A stretch of 64,000 nt of DNA from Pezicula radicicola (Eukaryota; Ascomycota; Leotiomycetes; Helotiales; Dermateaceae). How positions within the stretch are numbered: position 1 is the stretch's first letter; each line of letters opens with the position of its first letter. The DNA is taken from NCBI GenBank assembly GCA_003008705.1, contig PDUO01000016.1, forward strand, positions 373,975 through 437,974, in the 5' to 3' direction. The position numbers were made by a program, and so were the translations under genes. This document shows positions 1 to 11,044 of the stretch, one piece after another. The notes under the pieces were generated by a model. It made no database searches. It was not told the origin of the DNA and saw nothing but the letters and a program-made list of their open reading frames with translations.

Positions 1-2057
1 CCGTGCACTTTGCTTGGTGACAGGTAGTTTTTCAAGAGAGGTTAATATCTCGTCAAAGATTCCTTGTCGTTGTGTAGGGCTGTTGAGGAATATCTGTGCG
101 AGAACGTCCATAGCTACAACTCGGAGACCGTCGAACTTTGACACGCCCAGTATTGAGTCCCGCTCCACGTGTGCGTTCTCCACGAATATGAGACGGGATG
201 CTGTAAACTCAAGCGTATTGAGCACTGTCTCTGACAAATCTATGTTGGCCACGAGCGTTGCCATAAGCTTGAAAAGTCGCTTGCACTGTGATAAGTGGTT
301 GAGTATAAGCTTTTTATGGGTCGAGAGAAGCTTGAAGGAGGAAGCAGCTGCCCCCGAGCTGCGCATTTCCACAATTGGAATTATGCAGTTCTCCATCGAA
401 TTCTTAAACGCATTGAGCGCCGCCTGGATGACATCTTCTGAGTATAGCTGCTTTTCCTCGCGACCTCCTGACATGAGTCGAAGACAAATTCGTGCGGCCT
501 TCAGTCCCAGTTCTGAGTCAGAAATTTGCTGTGCCAATACATCAACTTCTGATTCTCCCATTGCCTCGTCGACCTTCAGATCGACAGCCTCGGTAGCTTT
601 AAGCGCTCCGTCACATAACCTAAGTAGTCGAAGTAAGTCATCCAGTGGCACCTGTGAAAAGCGACCAAGTTCGATTATCTTCTGCAGCAGAGTATCTACT
701 TTGGTTTGAACAGCTGGTGTTAGAACCACTTCTTCACCCATCACTACAAAGAGCGCAGTTGATATGTTGAGGCCATGATCAAACTGGTCTTGGGCTTCGA
801 AAATGGTTCTTAAATAATCATGCAAACTTCGAAATGCTGCGTCGGCCTTCTCACGTTGATCTAACCCTCCTGCTATTCCATCCGAGTCATCGTCATATTC
901 TGAATATTTGCGCTTCTTTGAAAGATGACCGGGTGTTCCCGGAGAATCAGGAACCGCAACTACTTCGTAATCCTGAGGACGAAACGTAGGAGGAAGATCA
1001 GGTATGACTACTGCTAACTGTGGATTCGAGACGGATGGAGAGAGTATCGGCTTTGGCTGCAGAGATGACTGGGCGGGAACTTGAGGAGGAGAGTCCGGAG
1101 TGGGTTGTGAAGAAGTATATTCGTTGCGTTTGAATGTGTTTGGTAAACCTGGTATTATAACTTCGATCTGGGATTTGGGTACTGGAGATTTTGGTATGGC
1201 AGACTTAGGTATAGGCGATACGGCCAGTTGTGGTTTCTTCACAGGCTTCTGAGGATTTTGGGGTAACAGTGCTGTCTTTTGTGCCGCAACCGGCGGTGCA
1301 GCAGATTGTAGATTCGGTCTCATGCTAGGTATCTCAACCGCGATCAACGAGTTGCCTTTGTAGGCTCGAAAATTTGGGGTCGCATTTTGGGAAGGCCTCG
1401 CTCTAGGCTGGGTCGGTGGTTTTGCCTTCTGTGGTGCAGTTGCATTTCTTAAGGGTGGACTTGGAGTATCTGGGGTTGGGTACCGAAATTCGACTGAAGT
1501 ATTGTCGTATACCTTCTGTGCGAACGAGGTGAGTGTCATTTTGGGCAGATTTTGCGAGGTGACATTGGATGTCACCTTAGGCTGAGTTCTGAACTTGCTG
1601 TGAAGTGTCAGCTCATAAGAACTCGCTTACTATTGTCAGAGATTTTACTATTGTGTAAGACCTTCAGGTTGAAGAAGACGTTGAAGATGGCCTAAAGTTT
1701 GTTCCAATCTTTGCGAAGTCGAATGTTGGTCTTCAGCCTCGCGATTCAGGCTTTCAAGACCTTGTCGTCCTGCATTACGCTCTGCTGACGTCGAGTATAG
1801 TGAGGCAGAAGATCGGAGTCCAATAGTCGGTGCAGGTATGATATCTAAAGATGATGTTGTTAGTGGATCACTTGGTTTCTTCAAGTAGAAAAGGTAGCCA
1901 AACCTGAGTTGAATGGAACCACCGACGAGAATGGTGAATACGGCAGCGCTTCATCAACTGTAAATGGCCGCGATCTTGTCCGCACTCTCCCATTCCCTCC
2001 CGAAGTCCCATTTGCAACACCATTCACCACGCCGTTCTGAAGATAGCCGTTCTCCAT
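1..2057 (-). CDS. SCC2: Cohesin loading factor Scc2/Mis4/Nipped-B, 5' part (runs off the window)
   Basis: This is the N-terminal part of the chromatin-bound subunit of the Scc2-Scc4 complex, which loads cohesin onto DNA. Three exons can be joined in frame: 2057-1904, 1844-1649 and 1597-1. The introns have GTTTGG...CACTAAC...TTTAG and GTAAAA...CTGAC...ACAG signals. The protein begins MENGYLQNG and has the typical Scc2 N-terminal stretch RPFTVDEALPYSPFSSVVPF, which precedes the Scc4-binding region. A long Pro/Ser-rich linker with KKRKYSEYDDD follows. Helical HEAT-type sequence then ends at the window edge with SLEKLPVTKQSAR, a strongly conserved Scc2 motif. About 649 codons are present, and the frame is still open at base 1. 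Full fungal homologues are about 1,700-1,900 residues. The gene is divergent from RPA12, with about 360 bp between the starts. Identity is secure; the two short introns are inferred. Confidence 0.9.
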
Positions 2058-2420
2058 GTTTGCCAGCAGGCGGGTTCTACCGTATTGGCAGCGCGATCAA
2101 ACACGTCGGTGCTGTTGCGACGGAGTCTCGAGAGGAACAGTTGTGCTAGATGATGCAAGAGGGATACCTGCGATCAGTAGATCTAAATGGGTTGCGACAT
2201 GATGATGAAGTGCGACTGCAAAGCTGGCATCTCCATTCCTTACCATAAGGTAGATATAGTAGGCAAGATGGTTCATCCCACGTTAATTCTAGCGCGTCTG
2301 TACGAAGGTAGCCTTGCGCTAGTGCCGATTTTAATCGTGCCGTGCCTGCAGCCGACCATGGCTTCATTTTTTCTTGAGCCTCGTCAATCATTTCTGGGAA
2401 ACGGAAAACAACACTGCAAA
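2058..2420. promoter_or_regulatory. Divergent intergenic region SCC2 / RPA12
   Basis: These 363 bases separate the start codons of two divergently transcribed genes and must hold both promoters and leaders. No specific binding motif could be assigned. Confidence 0.5.
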
Positions 2421-2889
2421 ATGTCTGCCATTGGGTCTCTCGTTTTTTGCACAGACTGTGGTAATATCCTGGATAATTCTACGGGAAACAAGAAGACTAT
2501 CCTAGTCTGCGAATGCTGTGGAGCTGAAAATAAAGGTATATGCAAATCTCAGCGCGTCCGACTTAAACTTGACTGACAAAATTTTACAGATACTGCGTCA
2601 AAGACAATTATCACGAAAACCAAAGAGTCCTCTTTTCCTTCAGCCTTGCGACAAAAACGTTCTGCTGTGCAAACTGTTGAATTGTCCGATAGAAAGAATG
2701 ACGCCGTAATTGCAGAAACTTGCACAGAGTGTGGAAGGAAGGAAGTGAGATTCTACGCAGTGCAATTAAGAAGTGCAGACGAAGGAACTACAGTCTTCTT
2801 TACTTGCGATTGCGGCTACAAGTAAGCATACTATTACCGACGTTGTGGGCGCCTTACTAATATCTCAAAGATGGAACACAAACAACTGA
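2421..2889 (+). CDS. RPA12: RNA polymerase I subunit Rpa12 (A12.2)
   Basis: This is the small zinc-ribbon subunit of RNA polymerase I, involved in RNA cleavage, proofreading and termination in the nucleolus. There are three exons: 2421-2535, 2590-2821 and 2871-2889. Introns are GTATAT...CTGAC...ACAG and GTAAGC...TACTAAT...AAAG. The product is 121 residues, normal for the family. The N-terminal ribbon shows FCTDCGN and CECCG. The C-terminal TFIIS-like ribbon shows TCTECG, the catalytic-hairpin stretch QLRSADEGTT and TCDCGYKW. The last exon encodes only seven residues (ending WNTNN), so a predictor could easily miss it. The downstream LIA1 gene is convergent, about 160 bp away. Confidence 0.95.
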
Positions 2890-3051
2890 GCGCAAAATCA
2901 CTCACGACTAGCGTTCCAACGAGAGTGTTCAGATCACTCAAAAGTATTATTATGGTTTAAAGTGTTTTTGATGGCCCAGCACTTGGTACCCAGCATTCTA
3001 CGAAATATAATAAACCGCCTCAAACGCCTTGAGATACACAATACAAGCCTT

Positions 3052-4069
3052 CTACGCTGTCTCTGGAATCAGTGCATATTCAACCTCACCCGTCTTCTCA
3101 AATTCTGCCATGTCGAGCGCTACCACAACGCTCTCTCGAACAACCTGCTCCTTATCGTCTAAGAAACGTTTAAGAATATCTTCCACGCCATCTTCCTCAC
3201 CGAGACTCCCAAGGGCTTCCGCAGCCTCGTGTCTGACCATACTCGCCTCCTGGGTATCGCTGAGCGCAGCAGTGAGAGCAGGGATTGATGCAGGGTGTGA
3301 TAGTTGGCCAAAGACAAAGGCAATCTCATGTCTAAAGAGTGCAGATGGATCCGCGAAGCCCTTTGCAAGCGCAAGAACTGCTGGGACTGCGGTGGGAAGA
3401 TCCGGAGGGGATGCGAGATCTCGTAGGCCGAACATAGCTCTGTATCGCAGGAAAAGTGGTAACTTTGTATCTAGCAATGACTTTTCGAGGGTCTCAATTG
3501 ATACGTTCTCTTCCGTCGGTGGTGCTGGGTCGATGGATGCGAAATCACTTGTCTGATTAGCCATAGCCTTGCACTAGTAGAATCAAAAAGTACCTTTGCC
3601 TCAACTTCTCAGCTTTCCGCTCCTCAGAATTTTCCCACTCAATTCTGGCAACAGCAATCTCACATGTTTCCCTAACGGCTTCGACCTCTTCCTCCATATC
3701 CCTAAACTCCTTCAAAACTTCTAGACTTCCCACATCACCCAATGCGCCAAGTGCCTCTGCAGCCTCATGTCTGCACATAGCATCCTCATCTTTATTTTCC
3801 AAAACATCTCGCAAGAACGGCGCAGAGGCAAGGTTACCAGACTGTCCAAGGCAGTATGCAACCTCATGCTTAAGAAGCGCAGAAGGAGATGCGAACGCGG
3901 CTGCGATAGCATAGAGGGCAGGTAGGGAAGATTGACAAGCGAGATGTTTGAGAGAGAACAGAGCTCGGAAACGTCGTGCGAGGGGTTCGGATTCGGAACA
4001 TAGAGTCTTTCGCAGAGCTAAGATAGTTGGATCCGAGGTTGGAGGTGGTGAAGTCGCTGAAGGCGCCAT
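3052..4069 (-). CDS. LIA1: Deoxyhypusine hydroxylase (DOHH)
   Basis: This di-iron HEAT-repeat enzyme hydroxylates the deoxyhypusine residue of eIF5A, the last step of hypusine formation. Two exons, 4069-3594 and 3547-3052, are separated by a 46-nt intron (GTACTT...GGCTAATC...ACAAG). They give 323 residues, close to yeast Lia1 (325). The protein is two symmetrical half-repeats carrying the four His-Glu metal-binding pairs: [10 protein letters not shown] and [10 protein letters not shown] in the first half, [10 protein letters not shown] and [10 protein letters not shown] in the second. All four are intact, so the enzyme should be active. The start at 4069 (MAPSATS) is preferred over an upstream in-frame Met, because the extra residues upstream look like untranslated sequence. 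Yeast Lia1 is a single-exon gene; the intron here falls between the two half-repeats. Confidence 0.95.
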
Positions 4070-5097
4070 GTCTTTTTCGCGTGGTTTGAGTTTGCGGTTT
4101 GGGTTTTCGTGGTGGTGTGCGGGGCAGAGGGGTTGATGGGCGAAGAAAAATAATATCATAAATGTTTGATCAGGTATCGATTTTGGCGGGGTCGTCCCGT
4201 CTATATCAGGCCGAAAGTCGCAGGGTCCATAGTGATCTGAAATCAGTAATCGTTTTTGACGCTCGGGCCAAGTCAAGATTTTTTTTTCAATTAACTAATT
4301 ATTTCTTAACCCTTGACTTACTATTAGAACTTAACAACCTATCTCCTACATAGTACATAACCACCTCAGGGGTGTGCTGGTGCGTGCGCATCGCTAACTA
4401 GCGACATTTACTAGCGATGTGATCTGTCTGCGCAAAAGTAATCTTACTAGCGAGTTGTATTAGTCTCCTACTCTATAGCTATATGCTTTTGCTTTTTATA
4501 TAAGTTTATTGCTTTATAATCGTAGGAGTAGAATTGCCCTATGCATATATCTAAATTCATAGGAAGTAGTAATGCTTCATGTTTAAAAACAAGGTTATAT
4601 TACATCCATATTTAATATGGTTATATACCATGTGAGAGATAGCCCGAAACTCGGTGGCAAAACACTAAACTTCTTCCACCTATGTCTGATGCGCTGGTTA
4701 CTAAGACCATTCTTTCATCAACCACCAGGTTTCCTGTTTTGCTCGGCATGAAGCGGACGATAGAACGTAGATTTTGAATACATGCTTGCCCCAGGGTTAC
4801 CTCTTCCGCCAATCCAGATTGCGATAGCAAATGCATATGGTGACTGGATTGTTCCTGCTACCCCTATCAACCATAGGATTTCCAAACGAGAGCTCCTCAA
4901 AAGGGGAAATAAGCTTAGGTCCGTGAACCGTACTGAATGGTTGTAAAATTTTACGGTGTCGATAATATGGATAAGACTACCAAAGGCATTACCTAGGAAG
5001 AAATTGCTGGTATAATTGATGATTACATTCAGGTTTGAGGAATTCCAGTATTGACAATATAGCGGGCTAACTTGCCTAGATAAACAGAAGACTGAAG
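4070..5097. other. Intergenic, partly AT-rich; no supported gene
   Basis: Upstream of LIA1 there is an AT-rich stretch (about 4270-4640). Mixed sequence follows, with only short open frames on both strands. A minus-strand frame at 4718-5125 has no recognisable domain. I see no intact gene. Confidence 0.5.
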
Positions 5098-5739
5098 ATG
5101 TTCGTTGCTTGGTCTGCATTACCAACGGATTATAACTGCCTCCGCAAGGGCTTGCAGCAGGTAGAACGGGAAGATTTGCTGCAACACGTCAAAACATGGA
5201 AATACGAAGAACAACCACTAGCTTGGTGGAGGCGCTTGCGGCAACGTCTACAGGTGCCGACATGTTCTATGCCGCGTTTTCTAGCCCACCTTTACTGGTC
5301 TCTTTTCCCTGAGGATAGAAGCTTTTGTCTAAAAGCCCATCAAGCAGACATGGATGTTATTATGACAATCCGAGTAACACGAGCTTACGTCACTAGGTCC
5401 CTGGGCTTGCCATTGCGCGGGAAAATTGACTATTACTTTTCTTAGCCAGAACAGCAGATAAAAAGGTAAGAACAAATGCTAGAAGGTCTTCAGGCCTTAG
5501 AGATTGATCATGGGAACACGCTGGAGATTCCTGACCTGTCTATAGAGAATGAAGATTTAGGTGCATGGGAGAATGACGAATCGGGACCTACGTCTAAGGA
5601 ATTGGATTCCGATCAGTTCGAGTTGGAAGAGTCAGAGGTCGGAGATTTCGAAGTGTGTGACTCTGAGGGGTTGGATTCTGAATGGTGGGATAGTGAGCCG
5701 TCGGTCCTCAGGGAAGCTGAGCATGGGATTGAGGATTAA
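5098..5739 (+). pseudogene. Decayed protein-coding fragment, possible DEDDh-exonuclease-like C-terminus
   Basis: A plus-strand frame reads coherently for 115 codons. After an in-frame TAG at 5443-5445 and a TAA near 5470, the same frame continues with a strongly acidic tail to 5739. The first part includes WSALPTDYNCLRKGLQQV, PLAWWRRLRQRL and then KAHQADMDVIMT. The H-x-A-x-x-D pattern in the last piece resembles the third exonuclease motif of the DnaQ/DEDDh superfamily. More stops lie just upstream in the same frame, so the N-terminal part is missing or scrambled. Both internal stops could come from C-to-T changes in Gln codons, as expected from repeat-induced point mutation. GTAAGA at the second stop could instead be a splice donor. 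Function is not established. Confidence 0.3.
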
Positions 5740-5899
5740 TAAGGCCACAGAATATGAGGTGCAGGTCTGGTGTTCCTTGTTTTCTAGGAAAGTGATATAT
5801 AGGCTTGCAAATCGGCTAATACAGAAAGGTTTGGCTTCTTATGACCAAGATAGTTTTTCGGTGTATTTAACCACGAGGGAGGAACAATGAGATTGCAAT

Positions 5900-7459
5900 C
5901 TATGAGCTCCAAATCCGAATAGCCTTATCTTTTCCCCCACTGCCAACCATCTTCCCAGCAGGAGACCAGTCTACAGCATAAACTTCGTCTTCATGGCCTG
6001 GGAGGTTGTTGACCATTTTACCACTCCGCAGATCCCACACCTTTACTGTACAGTCTTTAGAGCATGTTACTAGCAGGCGCGAGTCTGCTGAGAATGCACA
6101 TTGATACACTGGGCCAACGTGTCCCCTTAGCGAGTGCATGAACTTCCCATCTCGAGCGCCCCATATCTTCGTGACATTATCCCATCCTGTGCTTGCAACT
6201 AGAGTCATGTCTGGGGAAAACGCCACAGAATTCACTTGTTTCTGGTGGCCAAGTAAGCGAGCTACGGGCTTCTCCCCAAGGTTTGTCGGATCCCAGAGAT
6301 AGACAGTGCAGTCATCACTCGCAGACACTAACAGCTCAGTAATATTCCCATGTCTGCTTGCTGCTTTCTCAAATCTATCTTTAGCAAGAGCTCTTTTACC
6401 TTCCTCAGTCGACGGGATATCCTTTTCTCTCGAATATTCAAAAAATCCTGTCCGCAATACAAAGTCTGTCGACAATGCAAGATGATTAACAACATGCGCA
6501 TGTGCTGTCATCTTGTGTAGAAGAGTTCCGGTTTTTGCATCCCAGACACAGACAGATTTGTCTCGCGAGGCCGTATAGACCAGGTTCGTGCCACCCCATT
6601 TCACACAGCTCACGCTCTCCTTACAGCTAAGAACAAACTCCGTAAGGCCAGTGTTAACGACCCATATCCTGGCGGTCCCGTCTTTGCCTGCGCTAGCTAG
6701 GCGGGGTCCTTCACCGGACTGCCAGAGGTGATATGGTTGCCATGCGACCATTGATACCCAGCGTCGGTGTCCACTTAGTACCCGACCCAGAGACTTGCCA
6801 CTACGCGCATCCCATCGACGTACAGTTCCATCCATGCTGCAAGTAGCGAGCTGCTCCCCATCCGGGCTCCAGCGGACATCTAGAACCCATCCTGAATGCC
6901 CTTTCATAGTAAATAGCGGTGTTCCTGTGTCAGCATCCCAGATCCTGGCCGAATTATCGCCACTCCCTGTTGCTAATCTGTTTGAATTTGGGGACCATTG
7001 TGCTGTAAGTATCGGCTGTGCATGGCCCGGTATTCGGTGTGAGAGCCGGGATACAGCTTGGACCTTGAAAACAGCTTGTGGATAAGCGGAGATAGTTACA
7101 GCCGTTTCGAAGGAAGGAGTAATGCCGTTTTGTTGCAGAAGACTTGAGAGGGAGGTCGATTGGGGGTTGATATGTATGTCTTTGCCATTAATATGGACGC
7201 AAAACCGATAGGGCGTGAAGTCGTCAGGCTCTCGTCCCAGCAGTGTATTGACTAGTACCGCCAAATTCTTCTCAGATGCGTCTGCCGACAAGAGCTGGAT
7301 CGCACCATCTGTTATCTGCTTTCCCTCATCGTCGACAAAGCGCGCCCTGAACGATGCGTTCGCATTCTCTGTCGTATCGTCTTGTTGGACCTGGACTCGG
7401 GTGCGCTGGATAGCCTCAATCCGCTGTCGCTTGGGCGGGGGCGGAACGAGAGTAGCCAT
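5900..7459 (-). CDS. RSA4: Ribosome assembly protein Rsa4 / Notchless (WD40)
   Basis: This nucleolar/nuclear factor of pre-60S maturation is the partner of the AAA-ATPase Rea1/Midasin. It is a single exon of 519 residues, as expected for the family. The N-terminal NLE (ubiquitin-like, MIDAS-interacting) domain covers roughly residues 35-125, including RARFVDDEGKQITDGAIQLL. An eight-blade WD40 propeller then runs to the C-terminus, with repeated GH...D.A.IWD units such as GSGDNSARIWD, ASAGKDGTARIW and VTCSKDCTVKVWD. It ends GSGGKDKAIRIWSS. There is no sign of truncation. Two other 60S-biogenesis genes (RPA12 upstream, NOP53 at 60 kb) occur in this window, but not as a cluster. Confidence 0.95.
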   Translation of the reverse strand: MATLVPPPPKRQRIEAIQRTRVQVQQDDTTENANASFRARFVDDEGKQITDGAIQLLSADASEKNLAVLVNTLLGREPDDFTPYRFCVHINGKDIHINPQSTSLSSLLQQNGITPSFETAVTISAYPQAVFKVQAVSRLSHRIPGHAQPILTAQWSPNSNRLATGSGDNSARIWDADTGTPLFTMKGHSGWVLDVRWSPDGEQLATCSMDGTVRRWDARSGKSLGRVLSGHRRWVSMVAWQPYHLWQSGEGPRLASAGKDGTARIWVVNTGLTEFVLSCKESVSCVKWGGTNLVYTASRDKSVCVWDAKTGTLLHKMTAHAHVVNHLALSTDFVLRTGFFEYSREKDIPSTEEGKRALAKDRFEKAASRHGNITELLVSASDDCTVYLWDPTNLGEKPVARLLGHQKQVNSVAFSPDMTLVASTGWDNVTKIWGARDGKFMHSLRGHVGPVYQCAFSADSRLLVTCSKDCTVKVWDLRSGKMVNNLPGHEDEVYAVDWSPAGKMVGSGGKDKAIRIWSS

Positions 7460-7799
7460 TTGTATTACGCCTGATCAACAATTAGCAGATGCTTTGTATG
7501 TCTTTTGTTCATAAGAAATTCTCACACTTGCTATTATAACTTCTGCCGGTTCTTGCTTGATAAGTTTGTCAACTTCCCTGGTCTTTTGTAAAATTGCGGG
7601 AGTAGGCCTCGAAAAAGTAGAAAATACCTCCAAGCGCCTGGCAAGCGGCCGCCGGCAGAAATATTTACCGCTTCCGAATTCAGATTTCCTCCGCCCAGTC
7701 GAAAAAATCAACCACTTCCAAGCCATTAACACGTCGACTTCAGAGCCCATTTCGCAGCCCATTCCTCGCCTATTTCAAAGCCAATAACCTGTCGAATTT

Positions 7800-8645
7800 A
7801 GAGCCTAAGTTAGAGGCATATATAGCAGCAGAGAAGTAGGGCAAGGTAGACGAAAGTAAGGGCATAAAGCAGGACAATTGTATAGTACTTTATACGTAAT
7901 ATAACTCTTTCTATAGAATACAACTCTCTCTATTACAAAATCGTATATATACTAGCATAGCTACCCCCTAAGCACGGCAGACAGAATGTACTGCAGGTCA
8001 CATTTTATAATTAATATATTAGAAAAACATTTAACTAGTACTAGATCTTCTTTTAACTTATTAAGTAACTATAAAAAAATTAATTCTCTATAGCGCTTTA
8101 TGCACGCTATACAGCGCTATGACGTCGCCTGCTCGAGGTTCAGCTAGAGATATAATAGGGTAATAGACCGCTTAACTAATAAGAAACTGCTAGCAAGGAA
8201 CTATACTACTGTAACACGTTCTAAATTGGCATAAAATCAGGGGTTGTAGCGTCTTCTTTTCCTATAAAGAGCACATGGCGTGGCGTATAGATATACAGAT
8301 GCTTTAGAGGTCTTATATTAGGTACATGGCTTAACACTTATTGTTGCTATTACCTTTAATACAAACCTGCGCTAGATTAAACTCAATTTTATAAACTTTA
8401 AACCTAAGGTAAAGAATTATAAAGCAACACAGACTCGATTTAAAACAGTAGGAAAGTTTATCTTTATTATTTCTTTTAGAAATCAAGAGAGGGTTGCTAT
8501 GTTGTCTACTATAACTAGCACTTCGTAACTTCTACATTGAGGGAAAATAAATGACGTCGAAACTAGAGGGCCGAGCTAAAGGGTAGAAGTGAAAGCAGAG
8601 AGCACCTTTCATGAATAAACGCCGATTTATTTAGGCCTACCGGAA
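7800..8645. other. AT-rich decayed DNA, RIP-like
   Basis: About 850 bases between RSA4 and NBP35 are rich in TA dinucleotides, with many stops in all frames and no coding signal. Stretches such as CTATAGCGCTTTATGC and runs of TATA suggest C-to-T decay. No terminal repeats or transposase motifs can be read. A degraded transposon is the simplest explanation, but this is not shown. Confidence 0.4.
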
Positions 8646-9038
8646 TTTGTTCTATGTCCGGCACCAGAAAGGAGTTTGAACACTTTGAAGCTTAGAACGA
8701 TGTTCGTATGAATACGTAGAATTGTTTGCAGGCTTCAATTCTGGCTGCACTGCATGGAGATTTCTGCATCCTGCCTGCTCCGGTATATGTTGAAAAGGTT
8801 CATATCTTGACTTGAATTTCTTGCATCCTGCATCTTGCAGCAATACCAGCCATAGACCTATTCAAGGAACTCTGCACTCCTTGGATCCAAACCCATGGAT
8901 AGATGAGAACCCGACCACTCCTGCCAATATGGCTTATTCGTTCCTGGCCGTGGCATATACCCATCTTCGTTCGGGTTTCTTGAATTGCCCGTACCTCCTG
9001 AAACTTGTCCGCTTGAATTGGACTTTCTGAGCTTATCT
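8646..9038. other. 3' flank of NBP35; no supported gene
   Basis: This region holds short open frames on both strands and a small repeated motif (TTGCATCCTGC / TGCATCCTGCC around 8765-8835). A minus-strand frame at 8858-9058 overlaps the NBP35 stop out of frame and has no recognisable domain. It is most likely the NBP35 3' UTR and spacer. Confidence 0.4.
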
Positions 9039-10067
9039 TCAGTCCTGTGGCAGCACACTCTCAGATTTCAAACCAATCTCCTCGCCCACCCGCCTAACAA
9101 CATTCTTCAGCGCACCACAAGCCGGACTGTCGGGGTAGGCATCGAAGAAGCTTTCTCCGTAATCACAAGCCATGCCTATACGTGGATCTAGAGGAACGGC
9201 CCCTAGAAATGGAATACTCATCTCCTTCGCCAAAGCCATGGCACCACCAGTTGTCGCTTGAAATATCTGACTCTCATGTGTACATTTCGGACACACAAAT
9301 CCAGACATATTCTCAACTAAACCTAGAACTTTAATTCCAGCTTTTCGGCAGAAATCAATCTCCTTCCTCACATCTAGCAATGCCACTTCTTGGGGAGTTG
9401 TAACAACGAGAGCACCGTCAACTCCACTCTCCTTCAAGAACGAATTGACGCTCAGATGCTCATCGCTCGTTCCTGGAGGTGTATCGACCAAAAGAAAATC
9501 TAATTCTCCCCATTCCACGTCCTTCAGAAATTGTTTTATAAGTCCATTCTTTTTTGGGCCTCTCCAAATAACTGCATCATCTCTATTGGGTAGCATGAAT
9601 TGGACGCTCATAACACCAAGATTCTCCAATACCCACACAGGACTCCACCCTCCACCACTGACGTGAATCGTCTCGGCCTCGACACCCATCATTTTCGGTA
9701 TGCTCGGCCCGCAAATATCTGTGTCCATTATTCCAACAGTGCTATCTGGATTTGTGGCAAATGCATGTGCGAGAAGTGATGTGAAGGTGCTCTTCCCTAC
9801 GCCACCTTTGCCGGAGAGGATAAGGATCTTGTGTTGGATGCCGGAGAGTCGCGCAGTTATAGCTGGAATGTCAGGATCAGGTCCCTTGGGTGCAGATGCA
9901 CATATCGCCTGGTTAGGACAACCGGCACACGAGTCTGCCTGTCCTGCTCGCTCTGATTCGGGACCCGGGCAATGTTCTGGTTCGGGAGCGACAAGTTTTG
10001 GCGCAGCTTTGAGAGGATTCGCAAGGACATCTTCGACATTATCGGGTGCTTCCAGTGACGGAGCCAT
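9039..10067 (-). CDS. NBP35: Cytosolic Fe-S cluster assembly factor Nbp35
   Basis: This scaffold P-loop NTPase of the cytosolic iron-sulfur assembly machinery acts with Cfd1 to form [4Fe-4S] clusters for cytosolic and nuclear proteins. It is a single exon of 342 residues. The N-terminal ferredoxin-like motif is complete: C-x13-C-x2-C-x5-C within HCPGPE...[12 protein letters not shown]. The deviant Walker A is GKGGVGKST at about residue 85. [13 protein letters not shown] and [13 protein letters not shown] follow. The C-terminal cluster-bridging CxxC is FVCPKC. The N-terminal cysteines distinguish it from Cfd1. It is divergent from CHO2 across about 980 bp. MET5, a [4Fe-4S] enzyme elsewhere in the window, is a plausible downstream client by general knowledge only. 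Confidence 0.96.
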   Translation of the reverse strand: MAPSLEAPDNVEDVLANPLKAAPKLVAPEPEHCPGPESERAGQADSCAGCPNQAICASAPKGPDPDIPAITARLSGIQHKILILSGKGGVGKSTFTSLLAHAFATNPDSTVGIMDTDICGPSIPKMMGVEAETIHVSGGGWSPVWVLENLGVMSVQFMLPNRDDAVIWRGPKKNGLIKQFLKDVEWGELDFLLVDTPPGTSDEHLSVNSFLKESGVDGALVVTTPQEVALLDVRKEIDFCRKAGIKVLGLVENMSGFVCPKCTHESQIFQATTGGAMALAKEMSIPFLGAVPLDPRIGMACDYGESFFDAYPDSPACGALKNVVRRVGEEIGLKSESVLPQD

Positions 10068-11044
10068 CTTTGAAGAGTTATTGCAGAAAGAGGATGTCCT
10101 ACCTTGGTAATAAAATCAGAGATTGGTGTGGATGAAAATGTGAGATTGGTGATGCTTTCAAATCCGATGTCAATTCCTGGAGGGGTATTCTGCCCAGTCT
10201 CCCAGCCTAGTCCTAATCAGCCAGCGGTCATTGCAAGCGAGCATCGTGTCCGAAGACCGGCTGCAGGGCTGCTGCCATGGCAATTGCATAAATATTTTGT
10301 GAACGTCACGACAACCTCAAAAAAATTGAAACACGAAACGACTCGACGGAATTGGACCGCAAATACACCGCCCACGAGAGAGTTTCTCGCGTGTCTTCCT
10401 CCATTTTCTGGCGCCTTCTATCCGAAAACTAGACCCTCTTTCACATGCCATTGAAATAGACTTCATTTTCGTGGAGAGGGAGAACTGTTGGGGAGACAAA
10501 GATGACACGCGGACAACAGTGTTGAGCAATTGCACGGCAACGCGGTGTACAGAGAGCGTTGCAATACGGGGACACAGTGGTAACAAAGGAACCGTACAGT
10601 ACAGTACAAGTCCCACCATACGAAATGTAATAGAATGCTGTAAAACCCACCCCGCAATCCTAGTACATGTGACTTCATGACTTGTATTTAAGTGCCTTTC
10701 GCCACGCTCCAGTTCAATGCTAATCCATTAGCCTTCCTGCCCACGCCCATTTGTCAAGCTTTCCCCACGCACATATTTCTTTAAGGTGCATGGTTGTCTG
10801 CCGCACCAAACTGACTTCAGACGAAACACACAAAACCGGCGGCGTGTATGGCTCTCAAGACTCTTAATTCAACTACGGGAAAAAAGGCCTACGTCCAGCC
10901 AACGCGTCAGAAGGCCCATAACCAGAAGTACCATTGAAGTAGACACGCCCTTCTTCACTTTCACACATACAAACACACATACGCATGCGCGCTACACCGA
11001 CAATTTGACAAAACACCAGACTCAACTCTACAACTCTGCATGTC
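10068..11044. promoter_or_regulatory. Divergent intergenic region NBP35 / CHO2 with two CATGTG elements
   Basis: This is the shared upstream region. TTTCACATG at 10439-10447 is the reverse complement of CATGTGAAA and matches nine of ten positions of the yeast inositol/choline-responsive element CATGTGAAAT. A second CATGTG lies at 10666-10671. Several short open frames, including one from 10786, could be leader uORFs of CHO2. Regulation by a bHLH factor is inferred from motif similarity only. Confidence 0.3.

Noticed and set aside
14..709. 231-codon open frame on the plus strand
   Set aside because: It lies opposite the SCC2 coding exon, whose translation is clearly homologous to cohesin loaders; the plus frame is Ser-rich shadow sequence.
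3029..3556. 175-codon plus-strand frame
   Set aside because: It is antisense to the second exon of deoxyhypusine hydroxylase, which carries two of the catalytic His-Glu pairs.
4718..5125. 135-codon minus-strand frame with hydrophobic stretches
   Set aside because: No domain or membrane topology is convincing, it overlaps the better plus-strand relic at 5098, and nothing upstream extends it.
8858..9058. Minus-strand frame overlapping the NBP35 stop
   Set aside because: It is out of frame with NBP35, short and without a family motif; probably 3' UTR.
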